Origin: CAZSNT01 sp964607765
GTDB lineage: Bacteria; Verrucomicrobiota; Lentisphaeria; Oligosphaerales; JABHEG01
Length of the DNA stretch: 64,000 nucleotides
NCBI GenBank assembly: GCA_964607765.1
Contig: CAZSNT010000029.1
Location: 1-64,000 of the forward strand
Direction of reading: 5' to 3'
A program made the translations under genes and the position numbers. Positions 43,702 through 52,737 of this stretch are shown in pieces; within the stretch, counting starts at the first letter, position 1, and each line of letters opens with the position of its first letter. The notes under the pieces are model-generated. The model was not told the origin of the DNA. It worked only from the letters and a program-made list of their open reading frames with translations, and ran no database searches.

Positions 43702-45466
43702 TCGGCGCGGCGCGGCCCAGCAGACGGTCGGCATGCCGTAGGCACTTGCGCCGGTAGCGGCTGAGCACTCCCAAGTGCAGCAGCAGGCAGAGCACTACGG
43801 CGACCGGATCACACAGGCTGCTGTCGCCCCATTCAACAGCCGCGACCATGCCTGCCGGGCTGACGAGCAAGAGCCGCTCCGAGTTGAGGCCGAGCAGTGG
43901 TGCGCGCACGTGGGACGCGTCGAGCACCAGGAGCGCCACGATCGGGGCGGCGGTCGCGATGACAACCGTGACCAATGCGTTCAGCACGGCCCGGAACCGG
44001 CTGCGCGCCTTCGAACCGACCCAGAACGCGACCCAGGCGAACATGGGCAGGTACAGGCACACAGTCGCGGCAGACCACAGCAGGTACATGGCCCCACCGA
44101 AGCGATCTCCGCGGTAGCCGTAACGGCCGCTTCCGACTTCCCACCAGGCTTCCAGCAGGAAGAGGGTCAGAAACGGGATGATGAAAACGAGGGCCAGCCG
44201 CCGGATGCCTGCCATTTTCTGCAGGATGATGTCCCGGCTCCTGATCGGGCTGGTGAGCAGTACATCGAGCGTGCTTCGTACTCGCTCCGAAGCGATGGCG
44301 TTGGCGCTCTGTGCGCAGATGGCGAGCACGGCCAGGACCCAGACAATGCCTACGACCGCGGAGAGCGCGTCGGCCTGGCCGCCCCTGCCGCCCCGGTCGA
44401 TCAGCATCGCGGCGCCGATCAGGCCGATGGGGATCTCGAGCAGCAGGAAGAGCCGAATCAGGTACCGCGCCTTGCCCAGCGCCTTCTTCTGCACCTCGCG
44501 CCAGGCAACCGGCTCGTGTCCGGGCAGCGTGGTCTTGTCGCTGATCAGGACCACACCCCAGTTGAACCAGCCGTCGAGCCGATGCCAGATCTGGATCAGG
44601 GCGTTCCGGGTCGGCACGAAGGCGCGCCGGATCAGGAAGAACCGTGCGGCCAGCAGGAACGCGACGATGGATCCGACGATGGGCAGGCTGCGCAGCAGTA
44701 CGGTTCGCAGTTGTGCGCGTTGCGTATCGAAGAACAGGAACGGCGGGAAGAACAGGAAGGCCGTCTCGTTGCCAAACCTCGGATGACTGGTACCCAGGCC
44801 GCACAGGCGCTGGATGTGGTATCCCAGGTCGGCCACGTGGCCTTCCAGGCCGCATGCGCTCAGGATGGCATAGCCGAGAATGATCGAGGAATAGAAGAGC
44901 GCGCCCAAGGCGTAGGTGGCGATGAACGCGCTCGCGGACGTGGCGCAGAACGCAGAGCAGAACAGCGCGATCGCAGCCACCTGCAGGCAGGCGAGGAACT
45001 GGCAGTACGCTCCCGCGGCGATGGTCGTGCTGCTGATTCCTCCCAACGCATAGGCGATGGCGGTCAGCGGCAGCGAGACCAGCAGGATCGTGAACATGGG
45101 GATGAGGTGCGCGATGTACTTCTGCAGCAGGATCTCGCGCGGTCGCAGGTCGGTCAGCAGCAGCAGCGGCAGGGAGTGGTTCTCCTTCTCTGTGGTCAAC
45201 ATGCCTGATGTGAGCGCCGGCAGGAACAGGAAGATGCCCGTGAACTGAAGTGCGACGGTGAAATCGAACAGGCGCTTGCCGTGTCCCAGCAGCAGCAGCG
45301 GATGGGTTCCTGTCTGCGACAGCACGCTGTAGCAGTGTGTGCCGAAACAGGCGAACAGGCAGATCGCGTAGATGACGCGTACCGCGTAGGTGCGTTTCCT
45401 TGCCGCGGTCTCGGCCAGCTCCTTGCCGAGCAGCGGCAGGGGCGATCTGAGGCGTCTGAATCTCAC
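43664..45466 (-). CDS. ABC-2 permease, fused double unit (module 3)
   Basis: A 600-residue membrane protein with two ABC-2 halves: TEKENHSLPLLLLTDLRP near residue 90 and ASERVRSTLDVLLTSPIRS near residue 395, with transmembrane clusters around each. The GTG start overlaps the ATPase stop codon (GTGA). It is the last gene of the 15-kb MoxR/VWA operon. Its 3' end overlaps an inverted copy of the signal-peptide region of the module's own membrane-protein gene, so the C-terminal 13 residues or so are probably a recent replacement. Confidence 0.8.
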   Translation of the reverse strand: MRFRRLRSPLPLLGKELAETAARKRTYAVRVIYAICLFACFGTHCYSVLSQTGTHPLLLLGHGKRLFDFTVALQFTGIFLFLPALTSGMLTTEKENHSLPLLLLTDLRPREILLQKYIAHLIPMFTILLVSLPLTAIAYALGGISSTTIAAGAYCQFLACLQVAAIALFCSAFCATSASAFIATYALGALFYSSIILGYAILSACGLEGHVADLGYHIQRLCGLGTSHPRFGNETAFLFFPPFLFFDTQRAQLRTVLLRSLPIVGSIVAFLLAARFFLIRRAFVPTRNALIQIWHRLDGWFNWGVVLISDKTTLPGHEPVAWREVQKKALGKARYLIRLFLLLEIPIGLIGAAMLIDRGGRGGQADALSAVVGIVWVLAVLAICAQSANAIASERVRSTLDVLLTSPIRSRDIILQKMAGIRRLALVFIIPFLTLFLLEAWWEVGSGRYGYRGDRFGGAMYLLWSAATVCLYLPMFAWVAFWVGSKARSRFRAVLNALVTVVIATAAPIVALLVLDASHVRAPLLGLNSERLLLVSPAGMVAAVEWGDSSLCDPVAVVLCLLLHLGVLSRYRRKCLRHADRLLGRAAPTADGPGSGPESG

Positions 45467-46395
45467 GCGGTGCGCCCTTCTGTGAGTTTCATGAACACGG
45501 TTTCCATGTCCATCGCCTCAGGCTGGAACATGTAGATCCTGGCACCGAGTTCGTGGAGCCGACCGCTCAGATCCTCCGTAGTCAGTTCCTCCTCCCGGAT
45601 CCGGATCGCCAGCCGGTCGATCTGTGTTTCGACCGACACCACGCCGGGCGTGTCGCGGATGGCCGACACGAGCTTGTCTGTCAGGTTCGAGATCTGCACG
45701 TGGATCACGCGTGTGAGTTCGAGTTGCCGGTAGATGTCGCGCAGCGATCCGTCCGCCACCATCTCCCCCGCCTCGACAATACCGATGCGTGTGCACATCT
45801 GGGCGAGCTCCTGCAGGATGTGGCTGGAGATGAGAATTGTCTTGCCCATGCCTTTGAGTTCTTTCAGAATCTCACGGATCTCGATACGCGCCCTCGGATC
45901 CAGGCCGCTCGCGGGCTCGTCGAGGAGCAGGAATTCCGGGTCGTGGAGCAGGACCCGGGCCAGGCTCAGTCGCTGTTTCATGCCGCGTGACAGACCGTCG
46001 ACCGGCGCGTGGACCTTGTCTTCCAGGTCGGTCAGCGCCAGCACGTCACCCACCACAGCCTTGCGCTTGCCGCCGTTGATGCGGTAGGCCGCTGCGAAGA
46101 AGTGCAGGTACTCGTTGACGGTCAGATCCTCATACACGCCGAGCTGGTCCGGCATGTAGCCGATGATGCGGCGAATAAGATGCGGCGCCTGCCTGACGTT
46201 CGTTCCGTCGATCTGCACGTTGCCCGCGTCGGGGTTCAGCAGTGTTGCCAGAACTTCGATGGTCGTGGTCTTGCCGGCCCCGTTCGGGCCGATGAAACCG
46301 AACACCTCCCCTTTCGGGATTGCGAACGATATGTCCTTGACGGCAAGCGTTTTGCCGTACGAGACTTTCAGGTTCTTGACTGTTACATAGCTCAT
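45463..46395 (-). CDS. ABC transporter ATPase (module 3)
   Basis: A 310-residue nucleotide-binding protein: Walker A GPNGAGKTT (36-44), LSRGMKQRLS signature, Walker B LLLDEPASGLD, switch ISSHI and a C-terminal regulatory region. I start it at ATG 46395 (MSYVTVKNLKVSYG), which overlaps the preceding stop (ATGA); the frame further upstream is antisense to the membrane-protein gene. It pairs with the double permease just downstream. Confidence 0.92.
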   Translation of the reverse strand: MSYVTVKNLKVSYGKTLAVKDISFAIPKGEVFGFIGPNGAGKTTTIEVLATLLNPDAGNVQIDGTNVRQAPHLIRRIIGYMPDQLGVYEDLTVNEYLHFFAAAYRINGGKRKAVVGDVLALTDLEDKVHAPVDGLSRGMKQRLSLARVLLHDPEFLLLDEPASGLDPRARIEIREILKELKGMGKTILISSHILQELAQMCTRIGIVEAGEMVADGSLRDIYRQLELTRVIHVQISNLTDKLVSAIRDTPGVVSVETQIDRLAIRIREEELTTEDLSGRLHELGARIYMFQPEAMDMETVFMKLTEGRTA

Positions 46396-48470
46396 GGGCT
46401 TGGCTCCCGGTACATCTTTCGGTAGACGTTGAAGTCGTCGTCGTCTCGGGTGATCACTACCACGAGCCACTCGTCGGGGTTGCTCGTATCCAGCAGCGGC
46501 AGATCCTCGAGGCGCGGGGCGGCGCTTGGCGCGGTCTGCGACACGATCGAGTGGAAGCCGATGCAGGGCCTGACACAGCAGTCGCGCACGAAGTGCTCGA
46601 ACTGGGTCACCTGCTGCCTCTCCTGCTTGTAGCTGTAATGGTACCGGCCGTGCCACGCCACATGGGATTCGAGTGACGCCAGCTTGCCGTGCAGGCGCGT
46701 GACTTCGTTGCCGTGGAACAGCAGCACGCAGCTCTGCCTCGACCGCTTCCCGAGCAGCTCTGCAACTGCCTCGTCCATGCCTTTGCCGGCCCGCAGTTCG
46801 TCCACTGTCAGGCTGTCCCACTTTGGCGGCTCGGTGTCTGACTCCTGCGTGATGGACAGGATGCGGTTCAGTTGCGGCGACCACTGTCGGACCTCCTGCC
46901 GGACCGCGTACCGAGCCGGGACACGGCCTTCATAACTGGTTGTCGTATCGGCATCTGTGCCGTGCATGGCTGCGTAACCCCGGTAGCGGTAGGAGCCGTA
47001 CTGCTGAGCGAAATCGTGCGTTGACATGGGAGTGAACATGGCGTCCTGCAGCTCTGTTTTTACGTCCCGCTCCGCCGCTGTGAAGATGACCTCCAGGCGG
47101 TTCTGGCGAACGACCGTGTTCCGCCCGTCGAAGTCGATGAACGACACGGCGTTGTGCGAGTCATGGCTGCCCATGTAGTGCCTGGACAGGCCGATCGTGA
47201 AGAGGGTGAACAGGACTGAGGTGACCGGGAACAGGACCCATGTGAGACGCCGGCGTTTGAGCAACCCCAGCAGGAAGTAGTCCGCCGGGCCGATGGCCGC
47301 GGCGAACAACACCAGAATGGCAACCACCACTCCGAACGGCATGATGGTGACGGAAGCCGGAATCATGTTCTGCACCAGGCTTGGTATGGTCTGCAGCGGG
47401 GTTGGTCGGATCAAGAACGGGGGCTCCTTGATGGGGGTGTCAGCTGTCTGTCCCGACCCGAACATCGTTCCGTCCATCACCATCCCCATCTCCATCTCCA
47501 GCTCGGCAGCGTCCTGCAAGTCGGTTCGCCAGACGCCAGTGCTCCGGATCGCTCCGCGTTGCGCAGTTCGCACCTTCCACAGGAACGCGGCTGCGCTGTG
47601 CCAGACCGCCCCACTCAGGGCGGCGCCCCGGGGCGGCTCCCCCTGCACGACGGCTGCTCGGCCCAGGCCGCAGTAGAACAGGCCGACGCGCGGCGCCTCC
47701 GCCGCATCCGCAGGCGCTGCCGTTTCCCGGATCGCGTCGAGGAATTCCGCAACCTGCGGTTTGGGCTGTCCCTCGCTCGGGAACACGCACAGGCTCCCGC
47801 CTGCCCTGATCCACTGCAACAGGGCTGTCAGCTGCCGCTGCCGCAGAGCGTTGAGCTCTTCGGGCGGGACAACGACCAGGTCGAAAGCGCAGTAGCCGAG
47901 CGCGTGGGCAGGCAAGTCTTCCGGGCGCCGTCGGACGGACGTGCTGACCAACGCATGCACGTCCGCCTTGTCGCTCTTGGGCTGGAACTGCGTGAACCGC
48001 AGCGCGTGCGTCACATCCCTGAACACCGATCTCGCGCCGAACGCATTCTGGCACAGCGCGACGACAAACGTCCGGGAGTGGGCCGTTCCCATCAGCACGG
48101 GGAATGTGCCCAGGTCGTGGGATGCGTCTCCGGCCTGGAAACGGACCCGAACATCGAGGTCCGACTGGTAGCCCGCACCGGCGGCCGGAGGCAGACACAC
48201 CCTGAACGTCTGCTCGCCAGGGGCGACAGCGATCTCCCCAGTTCGGTACGAGGCAAGCCTGTCGTTGCCCGCCGCCGCCTCCATCTCGAGATGGCCCTCG
48301 AGCACACGTTGGCCCTGCCAGTCCAGCGTGATGTCCGCTTCCACCGCGCTGCCGTACCGGCTTCGCTGCGTCAGCGGCAGGAACATGGCCTTGAGCTTCG
48401 TCGTGCCGGCAGCCGGCAGCGGACGGGTCGCGATCAGGGCCAGGATCAGGATGATGTGGGTGGTTTTCAT
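46392..48470 (-). CDS. Exported membrane protein of ABC module 3
   Basis: A 692-residue protein: signal peptide (TTHIILILALIATRPLPA), beta-rich first domain, an alpha/beta middle (DLVVVPPEELNALRQRQLTALLQWIRAGG, resembling an amidotransferase-like fold), two transmembrane helices (VVVAILVLFAAAIGPADYF and WVLFPVTSVLFTLFTIGL) and an extracytoplasmic tail ending near the C terminus. The IGPxDxxLL...KRRxxTW...FP pattern is shared with module 1. Upstream are 316 bases of tandem repeats that contain an assembly gap, so the link to the BatA-like gene is not fully closed. Confidence 0.75.
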   Translation of the reverse strand: MKTTHIILILALIATRPLPAAGTTKLKAMFLPLTQRSRYGSAVEADITLDWQGQRVLEGHLEMEAAAGNDRLASYRTGEIAVAPGEQTFRVCLPPAAGAGYQSDLDVRVRFQAGDASHDLGTFPVLMGTAHSRTFVVALCQNAFGARSVFRDVTHALRFTQFQPKSDKADVHALVSTSVRRRPEDLPAHALGYCAFDLVVVPPEELNALRQRQLTALLQWIRAGGSLCVFPSEGQPKPQVAEFLDAIRETAAPADAAEAPRVGLFYCGLGRAAVVQGEPPRGAALSGAVWHSAAAFLWKVRTAQRGAIRSTGVWRTDLQDAAELEMEMGMVMDGTMFGSGQTADTPIKEPPFLIRPTPLQTIPSLVQNMIPASVTIMPFGVVVAILVLFAAAIGPADYFLLGLLKRRRLTWVLFPVTSVLFTLFTIGLSRHYMGSHDSHNAVSFIDFDGRNTVVRQNRLEVIFTAAERDVKTELQDAMFTPMSTHDFAQQYGSYRYRGYAAMHGTDADTTTSYEGRVPARYAVRQEVRQWSPQLNRILSITQESDTEPPKWDSLTVDELRAGKGMDEAVAELLGKRSRQSCVLLFHGNEVTRLHGKLASLESHVAWHGRYHYSYKQERQQVTQFEHFVRDCCVRPCIGFHSIVSQTAPSAAPRLEDLPLLDTSNPDEWLVVVITRDDDDFNVYRKMYREPSP

Positions 48471-48477
48471 GCTTGGT

Positions 48478-48770
48478 GTTCGGTCGGTTGCAGTCGGTTG
48501 CTTCGGTTGCAGTCGGTTGCTTCGGTTGCAGTCGGTTGCAGTCGGTTGCNNNNNNNNNNNNNNNNNNNNNNNNNNNNNNNNNNNNNNNNNNNNNNNNNNN
48601 NNNNNNNNNNNNNNNNNNNNNNNNNNNNNNNNNNNNNNNNNNNNNNNNNCGGTTGCTTCGGTTGCAGTCGGTTGCTTCGGTTGCAGTCGGTTGCAGTCGG
48701 TTGCTTCGGTTGCAGTCGGTTGCTTCGGTTGCAGTCGGTGTTGCGGTTGGTTGCGGTCGGTGCTTCGGCC
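48478..48770. repeat. GGTTGCAGTC/GGTTGCTTC minisatellite with assembly gap
   Basis: A tandem array alternating ten-base GGTTGCAGTC and nine-base GGTTGCTTC units on both sides of 100 N (48550-48649). It fills the space between the module 3 membrane-protein start and the BatA-like stop. The true length is unknown because the assembly breaks inside it. Confidence 0.9.
48550..48649. other. Assembly gap (100 N)
   Basis: A run of 100 N inside the GGTTGCAGTC array; the size is probably a placeholder. Confidence 0.99.
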
Positions 48771-48786
48771 CGCCTTTGTCCCTTGC

Positions 48787-50658
48787 TCATCCCCCCGACC
48801 GGCGCTGGTAATACCACCACTCACCCAGCAGGACCAGGAACGCGAGGAAGCCCAGAGACGCCCACAGCGGCTTCTCGGACTTTACACTCTCGGTTGCCGC
48901 TGTTACGGAGAGGGCTTCCCGGAACATGATCTCGTCTGTGGTTGTGAGGCGTGTCTCAGTTGCATCGAGCAGGCTGGCCCCGATGCGCAGCTGCGACTGC
49001 CCTGCCGCCTTGATGCTGTAGTATCCGGCCAGGGGCGCAGCCGCCCCGGTCAGCACCCCGTGCTGGTCGGACACCAGGTCCTGGACGTCCGAGTCCGGTC
49101 CCCGGATCGTGCAGGCCGTGTTGGGGGGCAGCGAGAGCGCCGGCAGGACGCCGGTGGGCTCTGCCCGGGCCTCGGCAATCCCGGACTGCTGCATGGCGAT
49201 GGCCGCGATGTTCGACACGAGCACCGGAAAGCCGACGCGGTACGGCAGTGTCGAGCGATTGGTGTGGAAGAGCATGTAGTATGACAGTGCAGCACCCGAC
49301 CGGCGCCTGAGGATCAGTGGCCCGAACTGACCGTAGGCAAGTGTTTCGTAGCCGGCGTTCTCGAAGTCCGATTCCTGTACGCCGTCGGCGGACCGTGGCT
49401 GATCCAATACCACCACGTCGCGCAGCAGCACGTGCTGGAGCAGCGCAGACGTCCGCCGCCAGTCCACGATCTGGTCGCCGTCCTGGACCACGTTCAGCAG
49501 CGTTCGGACGTCCGCGGGCACCACGCCAATGTACAGCCGCGTGGGTGCCGCCGGCACATCGGCTGTCTCAGACTCGGCCACTGCCAGATCCACCGGTGCG
49601 TCCGGCTCGGCTGCCGGGTCCGGCACAAGCTCCGCGTTCTCCAAGGCGTCGAAGGCGTGCCGGTACGCACCCAGCCCTTCGGCAACGTGAACACGCAGCG
49701 GCCTGGCCGCAGGCAGTCGAAGGAATGCCACGTTGTCCGCCGACATCGAGTCGGATGTGTCGGGCACCAGTGTCACGGCCAGGTCCGCGGCACGCGCGCC
49801 GTCGACACGGAAGACCACCCGTTCCGGGTCGTCGCGGCTGACCAGAATGCGTTCTGCGGCAACCTGTTGGCCGTCGCGCTGCAGTCTGACCTCGGCGGCA
49901 ATCTGTGTTTCGGACGAGCCCTCAACTCGGACGAATACGTCCCAGACCGTTGCCCGGGCCCGTTTCGCGTTGAGCGACACGATGCCCGCGTTCGGTCCGC
50001 CCGGAGCGAGCTTCTGGTAGTTCAGGTCAAACGAGAGCTCTACGTCCACCTGTTCGGGCAGGTTACCGTCGGATAGCAGCAGCACTTCGCTGAATGTGGC
50101 GCTGCGTTCCAGCGCCTGGGCCATGCGCAGTGCCTCCTGCAGATCGCCGGCCACATCCTGTACTTTCAGCGACGCGAGAGCGTCGCGCAGCACACGCTTG
50201 TTACCCGTGAATCCGGTCAAGCGGCGTGCGGACTCCGCAAAAGCAATGAGACACAGTTCCTGGTCGGGGAGCAGGTTGTCTATCAGCTCTTCCACCTTGC
50301 CCTGCGCCGCCTGCAGTCGTGTGACGCCGTCGGGCTTGTCCCGCGCCGCCATGCTGGCGGAGCAATCGATCAACACGGGGATACGGATGACGCGCGTGTC
50401 ACGGCCGCGGAAGAACGGCTGCATGGCGCTGAGTACCAGGGCTGTCAGCACGAGGATCTGCAGCATGAGCAGGATGTTGCGTTTGAATCGCTGGAAGGGC
50501 GAGTTCACTCGCCGGTCCTGCAGCACGCGTTGCCACAGCACCAGCGACGGCACGGTCACGCGCGGGCGTTTGAGCTTCAGGAAGTAGAACAGCACCAGCG
50601 GCACGAGCAGGGCGGCCAGCCAGGCGCTCCGGAGCGAGTAGAACCCGAACAGGCTCAT
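48787..50658 (-). CDS. BatA-like VWA membrane protein
   Basis: A 623-residue protein starting at ATG 50658, which overlaps the DUF58 stop (ATGA). N-terminal aerotolerance-type membrane segment (LLVPLVLFYFLKLKRPRV, about 15-33), a second helix (about 61-80), then a von Willebrand A domain with an intact MIDAS DCSAS (Asp98, Ser100, Ser102), a long beta-rich extracytoplasmic region, and a C-terminal helix (ASLGFLAFLVLLGEWWYY). This is the BatA/BatB layout known from MoxR operons; such proteins are thought to act as metal-dependent interaction partners in envelope protein maturation. Confidence 0.85.
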   Translation of the reverse strand: MSLFGFYSLRSAWLAALLVPLVLFYFLKLKRPRVTVPSLVLWQRVLQDRRVNSPFQRFKRNILLMLQILVLTALVLSAMQPFFRGRDTRVIRIPVLIDCSASMAARDKPDGVTRLQAAQGKVEELIDNLLPDQELCLIAFAESARRLTGFTGNKRVLRDALASLKVQDVAGDLQEALRMAQALERSATFSEVLLLSDGNLPEQVDVELSFDLNYQKLAPGGPNAGIVSLNAKRARATVWDVFVRVEGSSETQIAAEVRLQRDGQQVAAERILVSRDDPERVVFRVDGARAADLAVTLVPDTSDSMSADNVAFLRLPAARPLRVHVAEGLGAYRHAFDALENAELVPDPAAEPDAPVDLAVAESETADVPAAPTRLYIGVVPADVRTLLNVVQDGDQIVDWRRTSALLQHVLLRDVVVLDQPRSADGVQESDFENAGYETLAYGQFGPLILRRRSGAALSYYMLFHTNRSTLPYRVGFPVLVSNIAAIAMQQSGIAEARAEPTGVLPALSLPPNTACTIRGPDSDVQDLVSDQHGVLTGAAAPLAGYYSIKAAGQSQLRIGASLLDATETRLTTTDEIMFREALSVTAATESVKSEKPLWASLGFLAFLVLLGEWWYYQRRSGG

Positions 50659-51560
50659 CGTATCCACCCCCTCCTGAGCATGAGATCGAGCAGGAGCCAG
50701 GGAACGCTCTCGGCCGCGCTGACGGACAGGAATCGGCCCGAGCGCTGTTGGCAGAGCAGCGCGACTTGTCGCTCGTGAGCCAGTCGATACTCGTGGTAAA
50801 GCCCGAGCAGATCGGCGTTGCAGGTCACGTCCAGGCTTTCCGCTGTCTCGCAATCGATGAAACGCGAGTCGCCTACCACAGCCGGGTCGATCTCCGACTC
50901 GCCGAGGATCTGGACGGCCAGGATCTCGAGTCCGACGCTGAACAGACGGTTGAAGGCTCGTTTCAGGTCGCCAAAGGTCAGGAAGTCGGAGAGCAGTACG
51001 GCGACGCCTCTACCGATGTGCTGTTTCAGGAACAGGTCGATGCCCTGCTCAGCAGGTGCGTTGCCGCCGCCGTCCAGTCCTTCGATGAACCGGAACACCT
51101 TTGCCATGCTCGCGCGGCCGTTGCACGGGGGCAGGACCGCGGGCGCCGCGTCGGGGGAATTGAAGGCGCACACGCTCACCCGCTCCGAGGCGAACAGGCC
51201 CATGACGCCGAACGCTGCGGCAAGGGACTTGGCCATCTCCAGCTTGCCCTCGTGGAGCATGGATGATGACGCGTCCAGCAGCAGCACGACGTGCATCACC
51301 TCTTCCTCGTGATAGAGCTTGAGGTACGGGCGGTGCAGGCGCGCGAAGATGTTCCAGTCCACGAACCGCACGTCGTCGCCTGCCACGTAGTCGCGGTAGT
51401 CCGAGAACTCGTTGCTGGATCCGCCTCTCCCGGTCAGGTGTTCGCCGCGCCGCTTATCCGTGAAGCGGCGCGTGGTATTGATGCGCAGCCGTTCCAGCCG
51501 CGACAGCGTACCGTTGTCCAGCAGCGGCGTCAGTTGCGCTCCATTCAGCGTGGCCGGCAT
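50655..51560 (-). CDS. DUF58 domain protein
   Basis: A 301-residue cytosolic protein. It has the DUF58 signature GEHLTGRGGSSNEFSDYRDY followed by DDVRFVDWNIFARL, and a VWA-like core with LLLDASSSM (DxSxS). DUF58 proteins are encoded next to MoxR ATPases and are probably their substrates or adaptors. It lies 32 bases after the MoxR stop and overlaps the BatA-like start. Confidence 0.88.
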   Translation of the reverse strand: MPATLNGAQLTPLLDNGTLSRLERLRINTTRRFTDKRRGEHLTGRGGSSNEFSDYRDYVAGDDVRFVDWNIFARLHRPYLKLYHEEEVMHVVLLLDASSSMLHEGKLEMAKSLAAAFGVMGLFASERVSVCAFNSPDAAPAVLPPCNGRASMAKVFRFIEGLDGGGNAPAEQGIDLFLKQHIGRGVAVLLSDFLTFGDLKRAFNRLFSVGLEILAVQILGESEIDPAVVGDSRFIDCETAESLDVTCNADLLGLYHEYRLAHERQVALLCQQRSGRFLSVSAAESVPWLLLDLMLRRGWIR

Positions 51561-51592
51561 CGGCGGTCGTTCCTCTTGTCAGTGTTCGGTGT

Positions 51593-52597
<1,005 letters not shown>

Positions 52598-52656
52598 TAT
52601 CGCGTTGCTCCGTTATTCGTTGTTTGCTATTCGTTGTTTGTGACCGGCGAGCAGCG

Positions 52657-52680
52657 GCAGTCAATTGCAGTCGACCGCAG
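52657..52680. repeat. Short GCAGTCAATT-type repeat
   Basis: Two to three units of the GCAGTC core between the MoxR start and the VWA/amidotransferase gene stop (140-base gap). It follows two copies of ATTCGTTGTTTG (52615-52640). Confidence 0.5.
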
Positions 52681-52737
52681 CCCGGCGCCGTCGGCTGCAC
52701 CCGGAAGCGGCCGACGGGCTGTTCTGCGCCGCTTCCC

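Noticed and set aside
43775..45208. A 477-residue plus-strand open frame over the module 3 permease
   Set aside because: Gln/Arg/Glu-rich shadow of a membrane-protein gene with clear transmembrane segments.
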